From Granulicella pectinivorans (GTDB lineage: Bacteria > Acidobacteriota > Terriglobia > Terriglobales > Acidobacteriaceae): a stretch of 64,000 nucleotides of DNA. Positions 34,736 to 41,928 of the stretch are shown in pieces. Location: positions 868,001-932,000 of the forward strand of contig NZ_FOZL01000001.1 in the NCBI RefSeq assembly GCF_900114625.1. The letters are read 5' to 3'. A program made the position numbers and the translations under genes. Below the pieces are notes generated by a model. The model was given only the letters and a program-made list of their open reading frames with translations. It ran no database searches and was not told the DNA's origin. Position 1 is the first letter of the stretch. The number at the start of each line of letters is the position of its first letter.

Positions 34736-35087
34736 AATCCCTGTCTTCTAATCCCTGTTTCTTCATCTCCGCAATCTCCTCCAGCAGCCGTCCCGCCAGC
34801 GTCTTTCCCCGCCTCTTCACCACCTTGGGCTTCGGTGGATCCTTCGTCACCCCGGTCAACTCCAGCAGCACCTTCGCATGCGGAACACTCCCGCCCTTCG
34901 TCCCCTCGATCAGCGCCGACACGATCCCCGGCATCTCCTCCGCCATCCTCTTCCGCGCAAACGCCCTGCAATTCTTCGCCCGAGGAGCCCCCACCGCAGC
35001 CGGCCCAGCCTGCTCCGGCTTCGTCTTCTCCTCGACCGAACCCTCCCGCGCATACCTCCCGTTATCTCGCTTCCGTTCCTTCTTCAC
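34734..35087 (-). CDS. Possible phage small terminase
   Basis: A 117-residue basic protein starting VKKERKRDNGRYAREGS, with a helical core (RAFARKRMAEEMPGIVSALIEGTKGGSVPHAKVLLELTG) and a Lys/Arg-rich tail (KPKVVKRRGKTLAGRLLEEIAEMKKQ). Such proteins are found near the start of packaging modules as small terminase subunits or DNA-binding head proteins. The helix-turn-helix is not clear. The GTG at 35087 is used after GGGAGGG; an upstream extension would be unlike the rest. Its last residues run into repeat sequence (CTTCTAATCCCTG), so the C terminus may be altered. Confidence 0.5.
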   Translation of the reverse strand: MKKERKRDNGRYAREGSVEEKTKPEQAGPAAVGAPRAKNCRAFARKRMAEEMPGIVSALIEGTKGGSVPHAKVLLELTGVTKDPPKPKVVKRRGKTLAGRLLEEIAEMKKQGLEDRD

Positions 35088-35259
35088 CACAGGCCCTCCC
35101 AGCCAAAAAAGAAATGCGGGAGCAGCCGCCAAAGCGACTCTCCCGCATCTCTTGATTGCCTTTTCAGAATACCAACCTGACCCAAACTACTAGCTCACCG
35201 AATCGAAAGTTTTATCTACTCCCGAATCATCGAGTTACAAAGAAACGGCGCATCTGGAC

Positions 35260-35757
35260 CTATTGACAGCTCATTTTGGGCTGCAAAAGCCCCTTTTCCA
35301 GAAAGTGACCCGTCAGCACATCCAGCGCCTTTCCATACTGACGCTTCACCGTCGCCAGGCTCATCCGCAGCCGAACCGACACCTCGCCCTGTGTATATTC
35401 CTGCATGGCAATCCGCCGAATCAGTTGCATCTGTCCCGTGTCCAGCTTTTCCAGACATTGGCCCACATCGTGGACGAAGATCACCACATCGTCGAAACCC
35501 CTCACTTTGTAGTGCGTCACATTGCCCCGAAACATCTCCCGGCCCAATAAAGACGGGGCTCTCCCCGCCTCCATCGACATCTTCACGTACCGCCTGAGAA
35601 GCCCCTCCGTGTACTTCCGGTAGAAGGCCATCTCCTCCGGCACCTTGCGCTCCTCAGGAGCCTCCAGAACCAGCCGCGCCGGCCCCTTCCGGCCCTCCGC
35701 AGCCGCCGTCTCCGCATACGCCCAAACCACCGGCAAAACCGCCACAGCCGCCCTCAT
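35260..35757 (-). CDS. Sigma-70 region 4-like phage regulator
   Basis: A 165-residue protein whose C-terminal third (RRIAMQEYTQGEVSVRLRMSLATVKRQYGKALDVL) has the QGEVSVRLRMSLATVKR helix-turn-helix characteristic of sigma region 4 and of ArpU/RinA-type phage late-gene activators. The N-terminal half is mixed. The ATG at 35757 has GGAGGTG upstream. It overlaps the stop of the zinc-ribbon gene (ATGA). By position it is the likely transcriptional activator of the head/tail genes that follow, and could relate to the terminator-like hairpins before capsid and portal. Confidence 0.7.
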   Translation of the reverse strand: MRAAVAVLPVVWAYAETAAAEGRKGPARLVLEAPEERKVPEEMAFYRKYTEGLLRRYVKMSMEAGRAPSLLGREMFRGNVTHYKVRGFDDVVIFVHDVGQCLEKLDTGQMQLIRRIAMQEYTQGEVSVRLRMSLATVKRQYGKALDVLTGHFLEKGLLQPKMSCQ

Positions 35758-35954
35758 CGAACACCTCCGTTTACCGCGTCTTTGTTGGGGTTCGAGCACC
35801 TCTTCCGCCCTCCCGCGTGCCGTCCCCGCGGAGCCGGAAACTCCGCCAGCTTCTTCACACACCCACGGCAATACACCCCGTCCGTACCACGCATGCGAAG
35901 CCATAAAACCCCGCACCCTTCACACACTTTCAAGTCCATACGCAAGCAATTCAT
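35754..35954 (-). CDS. Small zinc-ribbon protein, first gene of phage operon
   Basis: A 66-residue protein with two CxxC pairs (VCEGCGVLW and VYCRGCVKKL) forming a zinc ribbon, then a basic C terminus (FPAPRGRHAGGRKRCSN). The ATG at 35954 has GGAGAAAG upstream; a GTG further upstream in the same frame (36092) would add a poorly typical extension of 46 residues. It is the first gene downstream of the predicted promoter and is coupled to the following regulator by overlapping stop and start codons. Confidence 0.68.
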   Translation of the reverse strand: MNCLRMDLKVCEGCGVLWLRMRGTDGVYCRGCVKKLAEFPAPRGRHAGGRKRCSNPNKDAVNGGVR

Positions 35955-36237
35955 CTTCTTTCTCCAGGCAAAGTTCTCCCCCGGCAAGCCTCGATAGTTT
36001 TCTGCGGTCGAAGGGGCTCGCTCAAGTTGCTGTGAAGTGTCGTCCCAGTCGTCGCGGGGTTCTCGCTTGACCCCGTCGATGCCGCTCCGCACTTATTTGT
36101 CGTTTCGCTCAGACGTATCCAGGGATAAGCCCAATCCACCCACCAGCATGTCCGCCCGGAGGTCGCGCCCGGCGCGACCCGATCCCATCCTCCGTCTCGG
36201 CTGCCCCGGTTTGCGTCCCGTTTTGGAAAGTCTAGAG

Positions 36238-36266
36238 GTTATAGCTCCGCCCAAAATGGGTGTCAA
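36238..36266 (-). promoter_or_regulatory. Strong sigma-70-type promoter of the phage operon
   Basis: On the minus strand TTGACA (36266-36261) and TATAAC (36243-36238) are separated by exactly 17 bases. Transcription leftward would begin near 36230, giving a leader of about 275 nt before the zinc-ribbon gene at 35954. There is no other gene in 35955-36237. Confidence 0.75.
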
Positions 36267-36295
36267 GACGAATCTTTCCCACACCGAAACCAGAT

Positions 36296-36324
36296 CGTAA
36301 GTATCTTATTAAGTTATGCTTACG
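36296..36324. promoter_or_regulatory. Operator-like inverted repeat
   Basis: CGTAAGTAT (36296-36304) and ATGCTTACG (36316-36324) are inverted with one mismatch around an 11-bp AT-rich spacer that is itself nearly palindromic (CTTATTAAG). It lies about 30 bp upstream of the -35 of the phage promoter and about 86 bp upstream of the divergent hydrolase gene, fitting a shared operator. Confidence 0.6.
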
Positions 36325-36409
36325 TGTTTTCGACAGGCCCAAAACTCCGCGAAATAAATATTCGCCTTTCGTTCGCTTTCTGCATCTCCCGATTCCGCCT
36401 CTTGATAAA

Positions 36410-37591
36410 ATGAAGTCCATGCTCTCCCAGCTTTACGCCAAGTGGATGGTCTCCTGGGAGACTGCCCTCACCACACGCGATACAAACCGCATCGTCCGTC
36501 CCCTCGAATGGGGCTTTGACTGGCTCGAAGGCTTCGATCCAGACGCCTCCAACCCCAACGATCTCCAACGCATGATCGCCGCCAACCAGGACATCGTCGC
36601 GCGTTCCGAAGAGTTCTTCGCCTACGCCACACCCACTGACTTCCGCCTCGAACAACGCCATCCGCAGCTCTTTCCCACCAACGTCCGTCCCGAAACACTC
36701 GCGCAGGACGCCGATTGGAAGCACCGCGCCTCGACTGGCGAGCTCCCCACCGAGCCCTTTCTCCGCTTCACCTCGCCCGTGCGCACGCCCTATCCGGAGA
36801 ACGATCAGGTCAATGCCCGCTGGTACCCCTGTACGCCTGAACAGCAGGCCGGCAAGCCCAAACAGGCCATGATCGTCATGCCCCAGTGGAACGCCGACGC
36901 CTTCTCGCACAACGCTCTCTGCACGCTCTTCAACCGATTCGGAATTAGCTGTTTACGCCTCTCAAAGCCGTACCACGACATCCGCCGTCCGGCTGAGCTC
37001 GAACGCTCCGACTACGCCGTCTCCGCCAATATCGGGCGCACCCTCTCCGCCTGCCGCCAGGCCGTCGTCGATATCCGCAGTTGTATCGATTGGCTCCAGG
37101 TGCAGGGCTACGAGCAGTTCGGCGTCCTCGGCACATCGCTTGGTTCCTGCTACGCCTTCATCGCCGCGGCCCACGACCCGCGCATCGACGTCTGTGCCTT
37201 CAACCATGCCTCGACGTGGTTTGGAGACGTCGTCTGGACCGGCCAGAGCACACGTCACATCCGCGCTGCCTTCGAGCAGGCCAACCTGACGCAATCGCTT
37301 GTACGGGAGTTGTTCCTGGGAGTCAGCCCCATGGCGTTTATGGAGAAGTTCGCCGCTTCACCCAAGCGGGTTCTGGTCGTTCACGCTACCTACGACCTCA
37401 CGTTCCTCAGGGAGTTCTCTCTCGACGTGCTCAAGAACTTCGACCTGCACCACGTGGACTATGTTTCAAAGGTCCTGCCCTGTGGCCACTACACCACAGG
37501 AGAAACGCCTTACAAATACATCGACGGCTGGTACTTGGGTTCTTTCATCTACCAAAGCTTCAAGCGCCTGGCGCAAAAGGTCGCGACTTAA
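36410..37591 (+). CDS. Alpha/beta-hydrolase family protein
   Basis: A 393-residue cytosolic alpha/beta hydrolase. The nucleophile elbow G-T-S-L-G-S (LGTSLGSCYAF) is mid-protein, an acid candidate is in VVHATYDLTF, and a C-terminal His is in VLPCGHYTTGE, giving a complete Ser-Asp-His triad. Residues 1-150 are a separate N-terminal region and AMIVMPQWNADAF precedes the core. It has no signal peptide. The ATG at 36410 is favoured, while an ATG three codons later is also possible. It is divergent from the phage operon and probably belongs to the host flank. The natural substrate is unknown. Confidence 0.82.
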   Translation: MKSMLSQLYAKWMVSWETALTTRDTNRIVRPLEWGFDWLEGFDPDASNPNDLQRMIAANQDIVARSEEFFAYATPTDFRLEQRHPQLFPTNVRPETLAQDADWKHRASTGELPTEPFLRFTSPVRTPYPENDQVNARWYPCTPEQQAGKPKQAMIVMPQWNADAFSHNALCTLFNRFGISCLRLSKPYHDIRRPAELERSDYAVSANIGRTLSACRQAVVDIRSCIDWLQVQGYEQFGVLGTSLGSCYAFIAAAHDPRIDVCAFNHASTWFGDVVWTGQSTRHIRAAFEQANLTQSLVRELFLGVSPMAFMEKFAASPKRVLVVHATYDLTFLREFSLDVLKNFDLHHVDYVSKVLPCGHYTTGETPYKYIDGWYLGSFIYQSFKRLAQKVAT

Positions 37592-37686
37592 GCTGCTTCT
37601 TCGGCGTCTTTTCCCGAGAACATGGCGGAGATGCAGGGTGCAAGCAGCATAGCGATGAAGATCGAGGCGAGGATAGCGTCGTGCAT
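37588..37686 (-). CDS. 32-residue membrane protein, tandem copy 2
   Basis: A short ORF: MHDAILASIFIAMLLAPCIS, then AMFSGKDAEEAA. The first 20 residues are a hydrophobic segment with a Cys near its end; the tail is acidic. AAGGAG lies seven bases before the ATG. A second copy at 37774-37872 has the same length and nearly the same sequence, with most changes at silent or conservative positions (I/L, SIF/SAF, DAEE/DSED), which argues for selection on the protein. It ends overlapping the hydrolase stop codon by 4 bases (convergent). Confidence 0.75.
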   Translation of the reverse strand: MHDAILASIFIAMLLAPCISAMFSGKDAEEAA

Positions 37687-37773
37687 GGTGTTTCTCCTTC
37701 GTTCTATTGCATCAGTCCTGCGTGAAACGCTTGCGCCACCCAGCCCAGTGGCGCACTCTTGACGTGGTGCTGC

Positions 37774-37872
37774 TTAGGCTGCGTCTTCGGAATCTTTGCC
37801 GGAGAACATGGCGGAGATGCAGGGTGCGAGCAGCATGGCGATGAAGGCGGAGGCGAGAAGAGCGTCGTGCAT
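37774..37872 (-). CDS. 32-residue membrane protein, tandem copy 1
   Basis: Encodes MHDALLASAFIAMLLAPCIS followed by AMFSGKDSEDAA. It has the same length, layout, AAGGAG ribosome site and spacing as its downstream twin (37588-37686), 87 bp away. The spacer carries a GCGCCAC-TGGCGC hairpin. Together they look like a recently duplicated small-protein gene; function unknown. Single-span proteins of this size are often membrane-complex subunits or toxins, but no antitoxin RNA or partner is apparent here. Confidence 0.75.
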   Translation of the reverse strand: MHDALLASAFIAMLLAPCISAMFSGKDSEDAA

Positions 37873-38029
37873 GGTGTTTCTCCTTAGTGTTTGGAGGGCT
37901 TACTTTCCCTCTCGACAACATAAGAATCGCGCACCCCATTCGTTCATCCCATCCCTCACACGTCTCATTTCCCGAACGTTAGGGTGAGTGTCCTATGCCA
38001 CCTTTGGGTCACACGGATAAAATATCCAT

Positions 38030-39292
38030 ATGTCGATTGACCTGAACGCAACCCTCTCCGCCTCCGACCCCGAGATCGCAGCACAGATCGAGAACGAAAT
38101 CGCCCGTCAGCATGAGGGGCTGGAGATGATTGCGTCGGAAAACTTCGTCAGCCGTGCCGTCCTCGAAGCCGCCGGTACCGTCTTCACCAACAAGTACGCC
38201 GAAGGCTACCCCGGCAAGCGCTACTACGGCGGTTGTGAGTACGCCGACATCGTCGAGAACATCGCCCGCGACCGCGCCAAGCAGCTCTTCGGCGCCGCGC
38301 ACGTCAACGTGCAGCCCCACGCCGGCTCGCAGGCCAACGCCGCCGCCATGATGACCCTCCTCACCCCCGGCGACACCATCCTCGGCCTCGACCTCGCCCA
38401 CGGCGGACACCTCACCCACGGCCACAAGCTCAACTTCTCCGGCAAGCTCTACCGCGTCGTCGGCTACAAGGTCCGTCAGGATACCGAGACCATCGACTAC
38501 GACGAGCTCGAAGCCATCGCCGTCCTCGAAAAGCCCAAGGTCATCATCGGCGGAGGCTCCGCCTACCCGCGCCAGTTCGACTTCGCCCGCATGCGTGCCA
38601 TCGCCGACAAGGTCGGTGCCTATCTCATGGTGGACATGGCCCACTTCGCCGGCCTCGTCGCCGGGGGAGCGCACCCCTCGCCCATCCCGCACGCGCACGT
38701 CGTCACCACCACCACTCACAAGACCCTCCGCGGGCCTCGCAGCGGCATGATTCTCTGCCAGCCGGAGTTCGCTGCCGGCATCGACCGCAGCGTCTTCCCC
38801 GGGCAGCAGGGTGGCCCTCTCATGCACATCATCGCGGCCAAGGCCGTGGCCTTCCGAGAGGCACTCCAGCCTGAGTTCGCCGCCTACGCCCACCAGGTCG
38901 TCGCCAACGCCAAGGTCCTCGCCGAGGCGGTCGCCGCAGAGGGTTACCGCATCATCTCCGGCGGAACCGACACCCATCTCATGCTCATCGACGTCTTCTC
39001 CAAGGGCATGTACGGCTCCGAGGCCGAGGTCGCTCTCGGCGCGGCCGGCATCACCGTCAACAAGAACGCCATCCCCTACGACACCAACCCTCCCATGAAG
39101 CCCAGCGGCATCCGCATCGGCACGCCGGCCCTCACCACGCGCGGCATGAAGGAAGCGGAGATGCGCATCATCGCGGGTTGGATCGCCGAAGCGCTCGAGC
39201 ACCGCAACGATCCCCAAAAGCTCGCCGACATCCACGGCCGGGTTACCGAGCTCGCCGAAGCCTTCCCGCTCTACGGATTTCTCCGCGCCTAA
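38030..39292 (+). CDS. glyA: Serine hydroxymethyltransferase
   Basis: A PLP enzyme (420 residues) interconverting serine and glycine with tetrahydrofolate, the main one-carbon source. Signatures are GLEMIASENFVS at the N terminus, the PLP lysine K231 in VVTTTTHKTLRGPRSG, and GGHLTHG. There is no Shine-Dalgarno sequence. TAAAAT lies 6 bases upstream of the ATG within a GGATA-AAA-TATCC palindrome, pointing to a leaderless mRNA. No glycine riboswitch was seen upstream. Confidence 0.97.
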   Translation: MSIDLNATLSASDPEIAAQIENEIARQHEGLEMIASENFVSRAVLEAAGTVFTNKYAEGYPGKRYYGGCEYADIVENIARDRAKQLFGAAHVNVQPHAGSQANAAAMMTLLTPGDTILGLDLAHGGHLTHGHKLNFSGKLYRVVGYKVRQDTETIDYDELEAIAVLEKPKVIIGGGSAYPRQFDFARMRAIADKVGAYLMVDMAHFAGLVAGGAHPSPIPHAHVVTTTTHKTLRGPRSGMILCQPEFAAGIDRSVFPGQQGGPLMHIIAAKAVAFREALQPEFAAYAHQVVANAKVLAEAVAAEGYRIISGGTDTHLMLIDVFSKGMYGSEAEVALGAAGITVNKNAIPYDTNPPMKPSGIRIGTPALTTRGMKEAEMRIIAGWIAEALEHRNDPQKLADIHGRVTELAEAFPLYGFLRA

Positions 39293-39360
39293 GCCGCCGA
39301 CCATGTACCTTGGGTAAGGGCCAGACACCATCAGCCTCTGCATGAAGCGAGGAAACCCGT

Positions 39361-39846
39361 ATGGCAGTTACCGTGATGACCTGGCTCTTTGCCTTCCCCC
39401 TGCTCGGGTTCGCCACCGGCATGCGCACCATGACGCCCATCGCGGTCCTCTGCTGGTTTGCTTACTTCAAGTACCTCCCGCTTCAGGGCACGTGGGGCTC
39501 GTGGGCCGCGATGCTGGTCTCCGCCTGCATCTTCACCGTCTTCGCCTTCGGCGAGTGGATCGGCGACAAGCTCCCCCAGACGCCCAACCGCACCGACGCC
39601 TTTCCCCTTATCGCACGCCTCACCTTCGGTGGTCTGGTGGGTGCTCTCGCCGCCACCGGCGTCCGTGGCCCGGCCATCGAAGGCCTCATCCTCGGCGTAC
39701 TCGGAGCCGCCATTGGAACCTTCGTCGGTTTCATGCTGCGCCGCTCCTTCGCGCAACACTGCGGGCGCGATCTGCCCGTGGCCATCATCGAAGACGGCAT
39801 CGCCCTCCTCTTCGCGGCTCTCTCCCTGCACATGATCACCAGCTAG
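39361..39846 (+). CDS. DUF4126-type membrane protein
   Basis: A 161-residue protein of about four membrane helices (WLFAFPLLGFATG, WAAMLVSACIFTVFAFGEW, LTFGGLVGALAATG, GLILGVLGAAIGTFVGF, IALLFAALSL). The sequence GMRTMTPIAVLCWFAY and FGEWIGDKLPQTPNRT are characteristic of DUF4126. A C-terminal EDGIALLFAALSLHM is the end of the family. No function is established. It follows glyA by about 70 bp in the same direction and is followed by a terminator. Confidence 0.85.
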   Translation: MAVTVMTWLFAFPLLGFATGMRTMTPIAVLCWFAYFKYLPLQGTWGSWAAMLVSACIFTVFAFGEWIGDKLPQTPNRTDAFPLIARLTFGGLVGALAATGVRGPAIEGLILGVLGAAIGTFVGFMLRRSFAQHCGRDLPVAIIEDGIALLFAALSLHMITS

Positions 39847-39857
39847 CACAAAGGCAA

Positions 39858-39885
39858 GAGCCCGAACGCGCGTGCGTTCGGGCTC
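39858..39885. terminator. Terminator hairpin
   Basis: GAGCCCGAACGC-GCGT-GCGTTCGGGCTC is a perfect 12-bp stem between the DUF4126 gene and the convergent rnpB. It lacks a long T-run on either side, so both units may use it as a stop/pause structure. Confidence 0.65.
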
Positions 39886-39891
39886 TCATGT

Positions 39892-40336
<445 letters not shown>

Positions 40337-40375
40337 GTTCAAGTGTACCAGCGGTTGCTTTTGTCTTCGCCGTTA

Positions 40376-40440
40376 CCTCTCTGGTTGTCATTCCCGAAGA
40401 CAATCTGCTTCTTCTGTTGCCGTTGCTCTTGCTCGTGCGT
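40376..40440. repeat. Dispersed repeat, family C
   Basis: CTCTGGTTGTCATTCCCGAAGACAATCTGC then CTTCTGTTGCCGTTGCTCTTGCTCG. It matches the units near 14741 and 34690 in sequence order. It lies in the spacer upstream of rnpB and the permease genes. Confidence 0.7.
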
Positions 40441-40589
40441 CGAAAAGAGCGGAGTCCAGACGCGAAACGTGCGGAACAACCCGCACCCGCCTTGCGTACA
40501 GTGGGGAAGGGGAGCGTGTCGCCCGGCAAATCCTCGGCATATACTCTCATCACCAGGCAAAACGTACAAACGAAAGCGGTCAGTCTCCC

Positions 40590-41813
40590 ATGGAGTTCAA
40601 AGAAGGCCTCAAGCTGGCACTCCAATCCCTCTGGGCCAACAAGCTACGGACGGTCCTTACCCTGCTCGGCGTCGTCATCGGCGTCGCCTCGGTCATCGCC
40701 GTCGTTACGCTCGTCAACGGTGCGAACTCCTTCATCGAGACCAAGTTCTCCAGCTACGGCGCCGATGTCTTCACCGTCTCGCGCATGCCGCAGTTCATCA
40801 CCAGCGCCGATGACTACGTCAAATTCCAGCGCCGCAAGAACATCCTCCTCGACGACTATCGCTACATCGAAGCCAACTGCAAGTCCTGCGTCGGGATCGG
40901 AGCCCAGCAGGCCACCGTCGCCAAGGTCGTCCGTGGAACCCAGTCCGTCACCGACTCCACCGTCCGCGGCTACACCTGGCAGATGCCCTCGCTCCAGAAC
41001 CTCAACATCACCGAAGGCCGCGACTTCACCCAGAACGACGAGGAGCACGCCTCGCACGTCTGCATCATCGGCACCGACATTCGCGACAACCTCCTCGCCG
41101 GCGTCGACCCCATCGGTCAGGAGCTCCGCGTCGACGGCTCCCCCTACACCGTCATCGGGGTCAGCGAGAAACAGGGAAGCACCTTCGGAGCCAGCCAGGA
41201 CAACTGGGTCGGCATCCCCCTCACCGCCTACCAGAAAAGCTACGGTACGGCGAAGTCCGTCACCATCTACATCAAGGCCGGCCAGGCCGGATCGGTCCTC
41301 GAAAGCGCCGCGGACGAGGTTCGCGTCCTCATGCGGTCGCAGCGCCACGATGCCCCCGGTGCTGAAAATTCCTTCGAGCTCGACACAAACAACACCCTCG
41401 TAGGCTTTGCCAGCGGCCTCACCAAGTCCTTCGGTGCCGTCGCCGGAGCCATCGCTGCCGTCTCGCTCATCGTGGGCGGCATCGTCATCATGAACATCAT
41501 GCTCGTCTCCGTCACCGAGCGCACTCGCGAGATCGGCATCCGCAAGGCCCTCGGCGCACGCGGCAAAGACATCCTCATGCAGTTCCTGCTGGAGTCCGCG
41601 ATGATGGCGCTCGTGGGCGGGTTCATCGGTGTTCTCGGCGGCGTCGCCGTGGCGGAGGCGGTTACCCTCGCCATCGGCTTCCCGTCGTCCGTCGCCGTCT
41701 GGAGCGTTGTGGCTGGCCTCATCGTCGCCACCGCCACCGGCATCTTCTTCGGCGTCTACCCCGCGCGCAAAGCCGCCATGCTCGATCCCATCGTAGCCCT
41801 GAGGGCCGACTGA
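40590..41813 (+). CDS. MacB/FtsX-type ABC transporter permease, copy 1
   Basis: A 407-residue membrane protein. The N terminus has a MacB periplasmic-core-type domain after a first membrane helix (LTLLGVVIGVASVIAVVTLVNG, about 20-45); the C-terminal FtsX domain has three helices, with MNIMLVSVTERTREIGIRKALGA, the coupling motif, at about 300-325. It would act with a separate ATPase to expel substrates or work on the cell wall. No ATPase gene is within this window, and a second paralogue follows at 41929, so the two may form a heterodimeric permease. Confidence 0.9.
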   Translation: MEFKEGLKLALQSLWANKLRTVLTLLGVVIGVASVIAVVTLVNGANSFIETKFSSYGADVFTVSRMPQFITSADDYVKFQRRKNILLDDYRYIEANCKSCVGIGAQQATVAKVVRGTQSVTDSTVRGYTWQMPSLQNLNITEGRDFTQNDEEHASHVCIIGTDIRDNLLAGVDPIGQELRVDGSPYTVIGVSEKQGSTFGASQDNWVGIPLTAYQKSYGTAKSVTIYIKAGQAGSVLESAADEVRVLMRSQRHDAPGAENSFELDTNNTLVGFASGLTKSFGAVAGAIAAVSLIVGGIVIMNIMLVSVTERTREIGIRKALGARGKDILMQFLLESAMMALVGGFIGVLGGVAVAEAVTLAIGFPSSVAVWSVVAGLIVATATGIFFGVYPARKAAMLDPIVALRAD

Positions 41814-41825
41814 TGATGCCACCAA

Positions 41826-41913
41826 CCTCCAAGCCGACCAACGGACGGCTCAAGCGAAGCAGTCGTCAGTCACGCCTTGCCCGCCCCGCACGCAGCGGGC
41901 CCGTCCGGCAGGA
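41826..41913. repeat. Dispersed repeat, family B, copy 4
   Basis: Reads GACCAACGGACGGCTCAAGCGAAGCAGT, then ...CGCAGCGGGCCCGTCCGGCAGGAC. It has the same internal and terminal segments as copies 2 and 3 but in one uninterrupted piece, supporting the view that copies 2 and 3 are halves of one element. It follows the stop codon of the permease at 41813. Confidence 0.8.
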
Positions 41914-41928
41914 CAGAAGAGGTTTCAC

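Larger units (their letters stand above)
16573..36324 (-). mobile_element. Prophage-like cluster, probably defective or domesticated
   Basis: A block of collinear minus-strand genes with phage structural functions: zinc ribbon, sigma-4-like regulator, putative small terminase, prohead protease, coiled-coil scaffold, major capsid, connectors, tail proteins, fibre, large terminase, portal, tail tip and a small coiled-coil/membrane protein. No integrase, recombinase, replication gene, endolysin, tape measure or attachment repeats were found. Gene order is unusual, with terminase and portal after the tail genes. Host-type dispersed repeats occupy many of its intergenic spaces, which points to long residence. 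Boundaries given are the outermost genes and the operator-like site. Confidence 0.8.

Noticed and set aside
36093..36284. Possible 63-codon leader gene at the head of the phage operon
   Set aside because: Its frame runs through the promoter, and the only ATG with GGAGG has no spacing; treated as non-coding leader.
16573..36324. Attachment-site direct repeats flanking the phage cluster
   Set aside because: I found no tRNA gene or matching direct repeat at the two borders by eye, so no att sites are claimed.
37588..37872. Tandem duplication read as a repeat or CRISPR-like array
   Set aside because: There are only two units, and each encodes a conserved short protein with a ribosome site; no spacers or further repeats. 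No CRISPR array was seen in the window.
37980..38030. Glycine riboswitch upstream of glyA
   Set aside because: The leader is too short and lacks the glycine aptamer core; the start appears leaderless.
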